From Citreimonas salinaria (GTDB lineage: Bacteria > Pseudomonadota > Alphaproteobacteria > Rhodobacterales > Rhodobacteraceae): 49,172 bases of DNA. The notes beneath the pieces are model-generated. The model did not search any database, was not told where the DNA came from, and saw only the letters and a program-made list of their open reading frames with translations. The stretch is from NCBI RefSeq assembly GCF_900107235.1, contig NZ_FNPF01000021.1:1-49172 (forward strand). Reading direction: 5' to 3'. Positions 8,715-15,743 of this stretch are shown in pieces (positions within the stretch are counted from its first letter, which is position 1; each line of letters starts with the position of its first letter). A program made the translations under genes and the position numbers.

Positions 8715-10010
8715 TCAGATCTTGTCCCAAGCCGAAATTACATTGCTGCGGAATTCCTCGTAGGCCCGGTCGAAACTGGTGCGCGCGCGGCGCCAGGTTT
8801 CCCGGGTCATCGTGCGGTAATCGATCTCGTACACCGAACTCAGGAACCGCCCGGACTGTTCGACGGCGCGCGTCATCTCGATCGGGTTCTCGGTCACGTG
8901 TTCCCCAAAAACCTTTCGGAACGCTTCAAGCATCGCGCGGTGCAAATCGTTTCCGGCCTCGTAACGCGTCATCAGGAAGCGCACATCGCAAAACGTCTTG
9001 GGCAACCCGATCTTCCCCGTGGGGAAGGTGCCTTCGAAGCCGGCCGCGAGATCCCCGAGCGCCTCGGCCAACTGACCGATAAAGGACGTGGTGGAATCAT
9101 ATTCCCAGTAACCGGGACCCGAAGGGATATAAAGCATGTCCGCAGCGAAGACCGCGTTCATCGACTGATAACCGATGGCCGGCGGGCAGTCGAAGAGGAT
9201 CAGGTCATAATCGTCATCCGCCAATCCGTCGAGATAGCGCGACACCGCGGCAAAAAAGGTCCATTCCGGATTGAGGTGCCGGTACTGCGCGGAGGCGAAT
9301 TCGACGAATGCCGCGTTGGCACACGACGGTACGATGTCGATCGTGGACCAGTTGGTGTGCTTGATGAAGTCCGAGTGCCGCAACTCGTCAAGCCCCATGT
9401 CGCGGATCGAGGACGGGATCTTGCGTTCGGGCAGGGCGATCCCGCTCGCGGCCCCGACAGCGGCCGCGTTCATGCGGTCGGTCTCGCGGATCAGGTCGCG
9501 GGCCATGACTCCCCAGACCGTGTATTCCTCCGCAACATCTGTCAGGCCCATGGAATGGGACAGGGTCGCCTGGGGGTCGAAATCCACCAGCAGCACCCGG
9601 TACCCGTCCAGCGCCGCCGCGTGAGCGAAGTGCAACGCCACGGTCGACTTGCCGGCGCCGCCCTTGAAGTTGGCGATGGCAGCCCGGAACGCGCGCTTGC
9701 CGCCGGGGCGGGGCGGCATGAGGCTCTTGCGGTTGATCTTCATCCGCCGCCGCAGTTCGTTGATCTCTTCGAGCGAATACCATCGCTGGCGCCCGTCCTG
9801 CTCGATCTCGCCCCCCGGCAGGCTGGGGTCTGCTGCGAGGCGTCCGCGGAAGGTGCTTTGGTTGATGCGGAAGATCAGTTCAGCCACCTCCCACGACGAA
9901 AAACGCCGAAGGGTCTTGGTGCTTTCCGGGCTGAAGGTCTGCTGCCGGATCCAGCCCTGCATCTTCAGCGACTGCGCCTGAAGACGGGCCAGGTCATTAT
10001 GGTCGTACAT
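8715..10010 (-). CDS. parA: ParA-family partition ATPase
   Basis: 431 residues. An N-terminal DNA-binding extension (about 1-100, with the helix-turn-helix-like FSSWEVAELIFRINQSTFRG) precedes a ParA/MinD ATPase domain. The deviant Walker A is FKGGAGKST (about 115-123), then LLVDFDPQATLS and the Walker B LILFDCPPAIG. The extension identifies it as a plasmid type Ia ParA, which both segregates the plasmid and represses its own promoter. The ATG at 10010, with GAGGCG 6-8 nt upstream, is preferred over a TTG at 10022. A palindrome copy lies inside the gene (9012-9027) and another 87 bp upstream of the start. Confidence 0.92.
   Translation of the reverse strand: MYDHNDLARLQAQSLKMQGWIRQQTFSPESTKTLRRFSSWEVAELIFRINQSTFRGRLAADPSLPGGEIEQDGRQRWYSLEEINELRRRMKINRKSLMPPRPGGKRAFRAAIANFKGGAGKSTVALHFAHAAALDGYRVLLVDFDPQATLSHSMGLTDVAEEYTVWGVMARDLIRETDRMNAAAVGAASGIALPERKIPSSIRDMGLDELRHSDFIKHTNWSTIDIVPSCANAAFVEFASAQYRHLNPEWTFFAAVSRYLDGLADDDYDLILFDCPPAIGYQSMNAVFAADMLYIPSGPGYWEYDSTTSFIGQLAEALGDLAAGFEGTFPTGKIGLPKTFCDVRFLMTRYEAGNDLHRAMLEAFRKVFGEHVTENPIEMTRAVEQSGRFLSSVYEIDYRTMTRETWRRARTSFDRAYEEFRSNVISAWDKI
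9012..9027. promoter_or_regulatory. parS-like palindrome, copy 3 (inside parA)
   Basis: CTTCCCCGTGGGGAAG, a 16-bp palindrome in which only the central dinucleotide is asymmetric, inside the parA coding region (FPTGKIG in the protein). Confidence 0.65.
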
Positions 10011-10096
10011 GCTGCGCCTCAACGTAGATTATGTCCTAAACCCGAAATACGCCGAATTTGAAAAGAAGGCAAAACCGAAGTTGTACCTATTTGCAG

Positions 10097-10112
10097 CTTC
10101 CCCGTGGGGAAG
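10097..10112. promoter_or_regulatory. parS-like palindrome, copy 4 (upstream of parA)
   Basis: CTTCCCCGTGGGGAAG, identical to copy 3, 87 bp upstream of the parA start. This is the expected position for an operator or centromere of the parAB operon. Confidence 0.7.
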
Positions 10113-10512
10113 AATGGCCTGTTCTGAAACACCCGGACGTTGCTGGCCGATTCGGGCTCAGCCCCGCCAGAAGGTATCCAGCGGCACCGCCGATTGGGGA
10201 CACCGTTGGTCGCGCCCCTATCTGTTGGGGACAATTGGCCCGATATTGCGGGGCATATGGAAGGCCCCCACACCAATGATACCGAAGGTGGAGGTCGTCC
10301 ATCGTTCTGTCGCTTGACAGAATCGAAACACAGGACGTAAATATCCCCTTAATTGCGAAGAGCGTTGGATCAACGGCGCCTAAGTAAGCACGGTCCGCAG
10401 AGACCACCACGAGGCGCAGTCGTCCAACGGACGAGGACAGGAGACGTCATGCAGGACACCAAAGGCTGCTGGCCGCTGGTCAAAACGGATTTCGTCGCTC
10501 GGATGCAGTCCG
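10113..10512. promoter_or_regulatory. Upstream region of parAB
   Basis: 400 bp without a supported gene. It holds an inverted repeat TTCTGTC-GCTT-GACAGAA (10305-10322) that could be an operator. There are also two copies of TTGGGGACA (10194 and 10228). The parA promoter should lie here; I cannot assign its boxes. Confidence 0.4.
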
Positions 10513-10785
10513 ATGCGCCTCTCTAACACGACTGTTTCGTTTAACGAGCGCTTTCCAGCCCCGACACGAGCCATCCTTGCCGAGGGCCGCCGCCGTGACC
10601 AAAATGCTGATCCGAAGGCGAAGGTCCCGAAACCTCGCCGCATTGCAGATGGGAAGGTCACGGCGTCCCGAAAGGGCAGGGGCCTAAAGATCGCAGTAGC
10701 GGATGACCAAGATGCTTGCTTCGCGGAGTTCATCGAGGAACGCATCGAGACCCTCTTCGAGGAGTTCGACCGCTCCAGGAACTGA
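10513..10785 (+). CDS. Hypothetical basic protein (90 aa)
   Basis: A short frame starting at an ATG, with a Lys/Arg-rich middle (KAKVPKPRRIADGKV) and an acidic helical end (EFIEERIETLFEEFDRSRN). The charge pattern is more protein-like than that of the competing minus-strand frame. It ends 3 bp before the first TTGGGACGTCCCAA palindrome and precedes repC on the same strand. A small DNA-binding regulator of replication would suit the place, but no family is recognised and no ribosome-binding site is obvious. Confidence 0.35.
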   Translation: MRLSNTTVSFNERFPAPTRAILAEGRRRDQNADPKAKVPKPRRIADGKVTASRKGRGLKIAVADDQDACFAEFIEERIETLFEEFDRSRN

Positions 10786-10788
10786 AAT

Positions 10789-10844
10789 TTGGGACGTCCC
10801 AAGTTATGTAAGATCAATAGGTTAACATTCTTGGGACGTCCCAA
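10789..10844. promoter_or_regulatory. Two 14-bp palindromes 42 bp apart before repC
   Basis: TTGGGACGTCCCAA occurs at 10789-10802 and again at 10831-10844. Both copies are perfect palindromes, and start-to-start spacing is 42 bp, close to four helical turns. The DNA between them is AT-rich. This arrangement fits a pair of dimer sites bound on one face of the helix, as operators or a centromere, upstream of repC. Confidence 0.7.
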
Positions 10845-11040
10845 AAAAGAGCCCGACAAGGGCCATTACTGAAACGAGGAAACGAGGAAAAGGAGCAGGC
10901 TAGGCAAAAGAAAACTCGGCGGCATTTCTGCGCACCGAGCTATCATAGGTCTGAACACCCCATAGATAGCCCGACGCACCGCATGACGCAACCCGGAACA
11001 TCGATTCTGGGAGCGGGTGATCTTTGTCTTCTGAGATCTG

Positions 11041-12219
11041 ATGACACAGACAATAGACGCGATCCTGAAATCGCTCGGCCAGCCGCCGAGCGGCCCTGAA
11101 ACGTGCCCGGAGCCAAGGCCGGGAAGGGCAGGGGGGGCGGCGGCAGAGAACCCCGTTTTCCGCGGTCTGGACCGGTGGCAAGTGCTCGACCTGGTCGCCG
11201 CCTGCCGCCCGCGCCTGAAGCTATCTGACGCTGCGCTGGACGCCCTGCGCGCACACCTGAGCCTGCTGCCCCGCGGCCCACTCGACAGCTCTCAGCTGCT
11301 GATGTCGTTCGCGTCTATCGAGACTGTCATGGACCGCTCGAGCATGCAGTGCGAGCGACGGTGGCGCCGGGCTGAAGTAGAACTTGAACGGGCCGGCTTG
11401 ATCACGAGGAAGCTCTCGCCGAACCGGCGGCGATTCCCGATCAGGGACCACCGCGGCAAACCGACTGACGGGTTCGGAATCAATTTGCGGCCGCTCTTCG
11501 AACGCGTCCCTGAGCTTCACCAGATGCGGTCCGACATCAAGGCCCAGGCCGCGGAGGTCGCAGCACTGAAGACGTCGATCCGGGCACGCCTGCACGCGCT
11601 GAAGGAACGCTTCGGCGATGGTGTCGAATGGCTCCTTACATTTTACGAGTCTGTCACCCGCCTGCTGCGCCGGAAGACGGTCACGCGCGTCGAACTCGCC
11701 TCCGTCCTGAATGACATCGAGCGCCTCGACCAACCCGATTGGGCACGTGTCAAATCCCCGGAAACAGGGGTGTCGAGGAGCGGTCAGGAGCACCCCGAGG
11801 CAGGCACCATGTCCGCCGCCGACGGACAAACTGTCCGACACATAGAGTCAGAAATAAACTATTCCAAAAACGCGCCCAGCCGCACAACGACCGGCCAGAT
11901 CCTCGCCCGGTGCGCGTCTCTGAAAGATTTGGTCCCGGTGAAGCAATACCGCGGCATCGAGGACGTCGCTCACTCCGTCGCACGGGCGCTGTCGATGAGG
12001 GAGGGCACGATCCTCTCTGCAATGAAGAGAATGGGCGTAGTAGCAACGCTTCAGGCACTCGATTACCTCGCATCCCGCGAGAGCCAGGTACGCTGTCCAG
12101 ACGCTTACCTCGCGACGCTTGCGCAGCACCCGTTCCCACGCTTTCGGCAACGACGCGAAACCTTCCATGTTCACCGCGGTGAACCACTTACATCCGCAAA
12201 ATCGTGGACCAGACAGTGA
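11041..12219 (+). CDS. repC: RepC-family plasmid replication initiator
   Basis: 392 residues with the RepC pattern. The N-terminal winged-helix part (about 40-150) includes RWQVLDLVAACRPRLKLSD, LLPRGPLDSSQLLMSFASIE and ERRWRRAEVELERAGLITRK. The C-terminal domain (about 290-375) has ILARCASLKDLVPVKQY and a VVATLQALDYLASR helix region. In this family the origin usually lies inside repC; the AT-rich stretch at about 11848-11875 is the obvious candidate. A stop codon lies two codons upstream of the ATG, so 11041 is the earliest ATG. The gene is unusual in being divergent from parAB rather than third in a repABC operon. Confidence 0.85.
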   Translation: MTQTIDAILKSLGQPPSGPETCPEPRPGRAGGAAAENPVFRGLDRWQVLDLVAACRPRLKLSDAALDALRAHLSLLPRGPLDSSQLLMSFASIETVMDRSSMQCERRWRRAEVELERAGLITRKLSPNRRRFPIRDHRGKPTDGFGINLRPLFERVPELHQMRSDIKAQAAEVAALKTSIRARLHALKERFGDGVEWLLTFYESVTRLLRRKTVTRVELASVLNDIERLDQPDWARVKSPETGVSRSGQEHPEAGTMSAADGQTVRHIESEINYSKNAPSRTTTGQILARCASLKDLVPVKQYRGIEDVAHSVARALSMREGTILSAMKRMGVVATLQALDYLASRESQVRCPDAYLATLAQHPFPRFRQRRETFHVHRGEPLTSAKSWTRQ

Positions 12220-12258
12220 GATCCAATTCATAGTTCGCAGTGCAGCTTCAGGTTGTGC

Positions 12259-12300
12259 GGTGGACACTTCCTACACAAATATGTGTCAAACGCGTCCACC
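12259..12300 (+). terminator. Nested stem-loop after repC
   Basis: Outer arms GGTGGAC (12259-12265) and GTCCACC (12294-12300) enclose a second small stem ACACA/TGTGT (12273-12286). It lies 40 bp past the repC stop. It has no U-run, so it may end transcription only weakly or be a binding site. Confidence 0.4.
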
Positions 12301-12351
12301 GACGGGCCAACTTGGTACAGGATTCACACCACGTGCTCGCCCGGTTCGCTG

Positions 12352-12651
12352 CTACATGCTCACAGACAGCTTTGCGGGTCCGCGTTGGCTGACGAAGCTT
12401 GCGTTGATCTCGCGTAGCGTCGCAAACGGTAGCGCCCACCGCGCCGCGTCGATTGCAGCGAAAATGAGAGCTTCGTGATCCTTGCCTTCGATCTTGAAGC
12501 CCAGCTCGACAACACCGGGAGTATCAAAGCCGATGACCGCATCATCGAAACCCGCCGCCCGGATAGCATCGGTGATATCATCCCGATCATCGTCCTCGTC
12601 ATCGACCGGAAAGGCAAAAAGCAGGTCCACTTTCGCCGCGAGATCAGTCAT
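12352..12651 (-). CDS. Hypothetical protein (99 aa)
   Basis: Starts MTDLAAKVDLLFAFPVDDE, with GGGATAGGA just upstream of the ATG at 12651; a longer frame to 12756 lacks such a signal. The middle is acidic (DDEDDDRDDITDAI) and is followed by alternating strands and helices (VVELGFKIEGKDHEALIFAAIDAARWALP). It is a soluble small protein, convergent with repC. Its size would suit an antitoxin or a small regulator, but no family is recognised. Confidence 0.55.
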   Translation of the reverse strand: MTDLAAKVDLLFAFPVDDEDDDRDDITDAIRAAGFDDAVIGFDTPGVVELGFKIEGKDHEALIFAAIDAARWALPFATLREINASFVSQRGPAKLSVSM

Positions 12652-12876
12652 GCGTCCTATCCCTGTGATGGTGCTGCAACGGGTCTCTCTTATATTGAAA
12701 CTGCTCTCGAGCGACAGAATCTTGTGCGCTATCGATGGCTTCCCGGAGTTGCTCACAAAGGCCCGCGGGTCGGTCGACTCGTGCGTCGAATAGGAGTGAT
12801 GGCGTCATGAGCAAGCTGAAATGACACCCAAAGACAATCGATCCTGGTACATCAGTGCGGCCGCGCTCGAACACGC

Positions 12877-13638
12877 TTGCGCGACTGGCCGTCGGCGTCA
12901 AAGGTCATCGCGCGCAATCTTGACCGGCTCGAGCGGGAAGGCTGCGTCGCGCCAGCATATCTCGCTCGCTTCCGCGAGCTGATGTCACACGGGCCTGAGG
13001 AGGTGCGTGAAACCGTTCTCGCGCTGACTGAGGAAGGGCAGGTGCTTCGGTCAGTCCATCCTCTTGCCGGGCTGCTGCCACCTGATGAGAGGGCCGAGGT
13101 CCTTGAGAGAACAAGGAGGAAAGCGGTGACGACAGTGAATCTCGATCGCATCGCATTCCTCGATCTCGAGGCCTCCGGATTGGGGCCTGACAGCTGGCCG
13201 ATCGAGGTCGGTGTCGCGTGGCTCGATGGCCGGAGGGTGATCCGTCACTCGTCTCTAATTCGCCCGCGGGCAGAATGGCCTGAGGACGCCTGGAGCCAGG
13301 TGAGCGCCCAGGTTCACGGCATTCCGCGGTCAGTGCTGAATGATGCGCCGGACGCCGACGAGGTGGCAGAATGGTTCCTGGATCTAGTCGGCGACAGGGC
13401 CCTCGTCTCAGACGCTCCCGATCATGACGGGATGTGGCTCCAACGGCTCCTGCGTGAGCGACGAGATATCTTTCTGCTGCACGATGTGCTGCTCCGGGCG
13501 TTCGGCGAGGAAGGTGAGGTCGCACCGGGCAGGCTGCACCGGGCTTACAAGAACCGCCGGTCTAGCAAGCCATCCCACCGCGCCGGCGACGACGCCGCAG
13601 CTCACGCACATGCCTGGAGAGCAGCTCTTCGCCCTTGA
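12877..13638 (+). CDS. DnaQ-like DEDDh 3'-5' exonuclease
   Basis: The exonuclease domain covers about residues 90-253. The first acidic pair is in FLDLEASG (D96, E98), a later Asp is in SDAPDHDG, and the final HRAGDDA (residues 234-240) supplies the catalytic His and Asp of the DEDDh class. Proteins of this class remove nucleotides from 3' ends and act in proofreading or nucleic-acid turnover. The first 85 residues are a helical extension. No ATG precedes them: the frame opens at a TTG (12877) and the first ATG is at 12982, so the true start is uncertain. It stands alone between a minus-strand hypothetical gene and the iteron region. Confidence 0.72.
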   Translation: MRDWPSASKVIARNLDRLEREGCVAPAYLARFRELMSHGPEEVRETVLALTEEGQVLRSVHPLAGLLPPDERAEVLERTRRKAVTTVNLDRIAFLDLEASGLGPDSWPIEVGVAWLDGRRVIRHSSLIRPRAEWPEDAWSQVSAQVHGIPRSVLNDAPDADEVAEWFLDLVGDRALVSDAPDHDGMWLQRLLRERRDIFLLHDVLLRAFGEEGEVAPGRLHRAYKNRRSSKPSHRAGDDAAAHAHAWRAALRP

Positions 13639-13645
13639 CCCGGCA

Positions 13646-13679
13646 GGTTACAGACAACCAGCACAGCTTGTCTGTAACC
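13646..13679 (+). terminator. Stem-loop after the exonuclease gene
   Basis: Perfect 12-bp arms GGTTACAGACAA (13646-13657) and TTGTCTGTAACC (13668-13679) with a 10-nt loop, starting 7 bp after the stop codon. The U-run is missing, but position and strength favour a terminator. Confidence 0.6.
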
Positions 13680-13921
13680 GAGGATGATCTGGACGCGCGT
13701 AGGTGTGGGTCCATTCTCAGACGGGCACCTAGTTCTGACTGATCGTCCTGATATAACCATCTGACGTTTAAGGGAATTTCAGGATACCCTTCCTGACGAC
13801 AACCCGGACCAAAACGTCTCTGTCGGCGTTACCGGGCTCGGAGCACAACAGCCGCCCCGAGCATTAGGGCCTTCGCCACAGAGAGAAATATACATTGAAA
13901 ACAAAGTGATACGTTCGAATG

Positions 13922-13971
13922 GACCCACAACTACGCGGGACGGCGCCGACGACCCCAAAACTACGTGGAAT
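13922..13971 (+). repeat. Iterons, group A (two copies)
   Basis: GACCCACAACTACGCGGG (13922-13939) and a related GACCCCAAAACTACGTGG (13951-13968), separated by a GGCGCCGAC spacer element. The same unit recurs at 15435-15484 (inverted) and 15667-15735. About 250 bp between the exonuclease terminator and this group hold no supported gene. Confidence 0.75.
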
Positions 13972-14069
13972 TAGACTGGAGGTCTGGCTTCGAGAACGGA
14001 GCGCCGAGACCGCGTTGAACCGCGAGCCGACTTCCGATCAAATGAAGATCAAGGGATAATGGATCGGCA

Positions 14070-15065
14070 ATGAGAGAGACGCCCGCGCGCTTCGAGCCCT
14101 GTGGCATCGAGGAGATGATCCCTGAATTCCTGGTCGATCTCCTCGATGCCATTCGCGAGGAAGCCGCCGAGGTTGGCCGTGGTTTGCACCCTGACAGCGT
14201 CCGCGAACTGCGCGGGCTCGTTCGCATCATGAACGCCTACTACTCGAACCTCATCGAGGGTCACCACACGCGCCCGCGCGATATCGAGGCGGCACTGAGC
14301 TGCGCTCCTGTCGATGACCGCTTCCTCGCCGAGGCGGTTGCCCATTTCCGGGTCCAGGAAGGGGTCGACGATCTCGCAGACGCGGGGGATCTGCCACAGC
14401 CGACATCGGTCAGCTTCATCGTGGAACTGCACCGCCGCTTCTACGAAGAGATGCCGGAGGAATTCAGGTACACCGAGCATGGTTTCAAGCGCGTCGAGAT
14501 CGTGCCCGGCGCCTTCCGCACGGACGAGGTCCAGGTCGGCCGCCACCTGCCGCCATCACCCGACCGCATCAAGTCCTTCATGGCGCATTACGAGATGCGA
14601 TACCGCGGGCTCACGCGTGGCGCGACCGGGCGCATCCTGTCGATACCGGCTGCGCATCATCGGCTGAACTACATCCACCCCTTCCTGGATGGGAACGGCC
14701 GCGTCAGCCGGCTCGTCACTCACGCAATGATCCAGCGAGCCGGTATCGGGGCCGGTGGCCTCTGGTCGATCTCACGCGGCTTGGCGCGCAGTCTTGGAGA
14801 CCGGGGTGAGTACATGGCTTGGATGGATACCGCAGACATGCCCCGGCAGGGCGACCAGGATGGCAGGGGGAACCTGTCTTTGCAAGCGCTGATCGGCTTC
14901 ACCGGGTGGTTTCTGACGGTTGTGCAGCAAGATATCCGGTTCACGCGCTCGATACTCGACCTCGATAGCACAGGAGCCCGGTTTGCCGCGGTCCTGATGG
15001 ATGAGGTGGAGAAGGGTGCGTCAGGGCCAATCGCTTCATTTCGCAAAGGCTCCGTGTTGCGGTGA
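14070..15065 (+). CDS. fic: Fic-family AMP-transferase (class II), possibly C-terminally truncated
   Basis: 331 residues. The catalytic motif HPFLDGNGR is at 203-211, matching HxFx(D/E)GNGRxxR. An N-terminal inhibitory motif SNLIEG (59-64) matches [S/T]xxxE[G/N], which makes it a class II Fic protein whose own helix blocks ATP binding. Fic enzymes transfer AMP to hydroxyl side chains of target proteins. The gene sits between inverted iteron groups, about 100 bp from each. The usual C-terminal winged-helix part of long Fic proteins seems shortened; the protein ends SFRKGSVLR. No antitoxin gene adjoins it. The target is unknown. Confidence 0.88.
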   Translation: MRETPARFEPCGIEEMIPEFLVDLLDAIREEAAEVGRGLHPDSVRELRGLVRIMNAYYSNLIEGHHTRPRDIEAALSCAPVDDRFLAEAVAHFRVQEGVDDLADAGDLPQPTSVSFIVELHRRFYEEMPEEFRYTEHGFKRVEIVPGAFRTDEVQVGRHLPPSPDRIKSFMAHYEMRYRGLTRGATGRILSIPAAHHRLNYIHPFLDGNGRVSRLVTHAMIQRAGIGAGGLWSISRGLARSLGDRGEYMAWMDTADMPRQGDQDGRGNLSLQALIGFTGWFLTVVQQDIRFTRSILDLDSTGARFAAVLMDEVEKGASGPIASFRKGSVLR

Positions 15066-15107
15066 TCCGTTGTCCCCGGTAAGAAGGAGTTGCACACTAC
15101 CTTTCTA

Positions 15108-15143
15108 GGACCTCCGGAGCTTCTGCTTTGGGGGTCTTTTTTT
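15108..15143 (+). terminator. Rho-independent terminator after fic
   Basis: GGACCTCC (15108-15115) pairs with GGGGGTC (15130-15136), followed by a run of seven T. It lies about 45 bp after the fic stop. Confidence 0.65.
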
Positions 15144-15434
15144 GCCTGCTGATCTGCTCCTGTTCTGGTTTCTATGTGTTGACCGCAGTCAACTATTTCT
15201 TAAGAGTGTCCTCTAATGATTTGTTAATGTTACACTAAGTGCGTAGACCGGAAACCCAGGATTCCCATATTTCGGTAGTTACTCTCAAGGTGGTCCAGGA
15301 ACGCGGTGTCGCTCGTGCCCGACGCGGCGATGGTAAGACTCTTGCCCTTGCGCGTGTCTCGACGTGACCGGGGATAGAGGCAGTCGTTGCCGGCGCTGCC
15401 GTTTCAGTGTGGCAGGGGGATCATCCGTCGCCTA
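15144..15434. other. Gene-free stretch inside the iteron region
   Basis: No convincing frame. The first 100 bp are AT-rich (for example around 15180-15240) with a small TTGAC-CGCA-GTCAA dyad at 15179-15192. Together with the flanking iterons, this AT-rich segment is a plausible unwinding site of an origin. Confidence 0.4.
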
Positions 15435-15484
15435 CCGCGTAGTTGTGGGGTCGTCGGCGCCATTCCACGTAGTTTCGGGACCAT
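15435..15484 (-). repeat. Iterons, group B (two copies, inverted)
   Basis: The reverse complement shows GACCCCACAACTACGCGG (15452-15435) and GTCCCGAAACTACGTGG (15483-15467), with the same GGCGCCGAC element between them as in group A. Groups A and B therefore flank fic in opposite orientation. Confidence 0.72.
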
Positions 15485-15666
15485 CGCCGCCAACCGGCAT
15501 GTAACAGACTGATAACAAAAAATAACGTTGGCCGCGCGTTCTGAATCATCCGCTCGCGCCGCTTCATGGGCGCCGCGGTTTAGTGTTTCTGGGGCCCGTC
15601 GGCGGCCTGCACAACCATGACGACCGCCGAAAAATCACAATGAGATCAATGCGGTAACTCCACGAC

Positions 15667-15735
15667 GACCCCGGAACTACGCGGGGGCGTCTCAATGACC
15701 CCACAACTACGCGAACGGACCCACAACTACGCGGG
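15667..15735 (+). repeat. Iterons, group C (three copies)
   Basis: GACCCCGGAACTACGCGGG (15667-15685), GACCCCACAACTACGCG (15697-15713) and GACCCACAACTACGCGGG (15718-15735). The last ends 8 bp before the stop codon of the primase-like gene. Starts are 30 and 21 bp apart, about whole turns of DNA, as in replication iterons. The gap 15485-15666 contains nothing else I recognise. Confidence 0.75.
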
Positions 15736-15743
15736 CACGCGCT

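Noticed and set aside
10789-10844. TTGGGACGTCCCAA as the standard repABC parS
   Set aside because: It does not match GTTNNCNGCNGNNAAC and is near repC rather than parAB; the CTTCCCCGYGGGGAAG sites suit ParB better.
14070-15065. fic as part of a toxin-antitoxin pair with a separate antitoxin
   Set aside because: The inhibitory SNLIEG helix is within the protein itself, and no small upstream gene is present.
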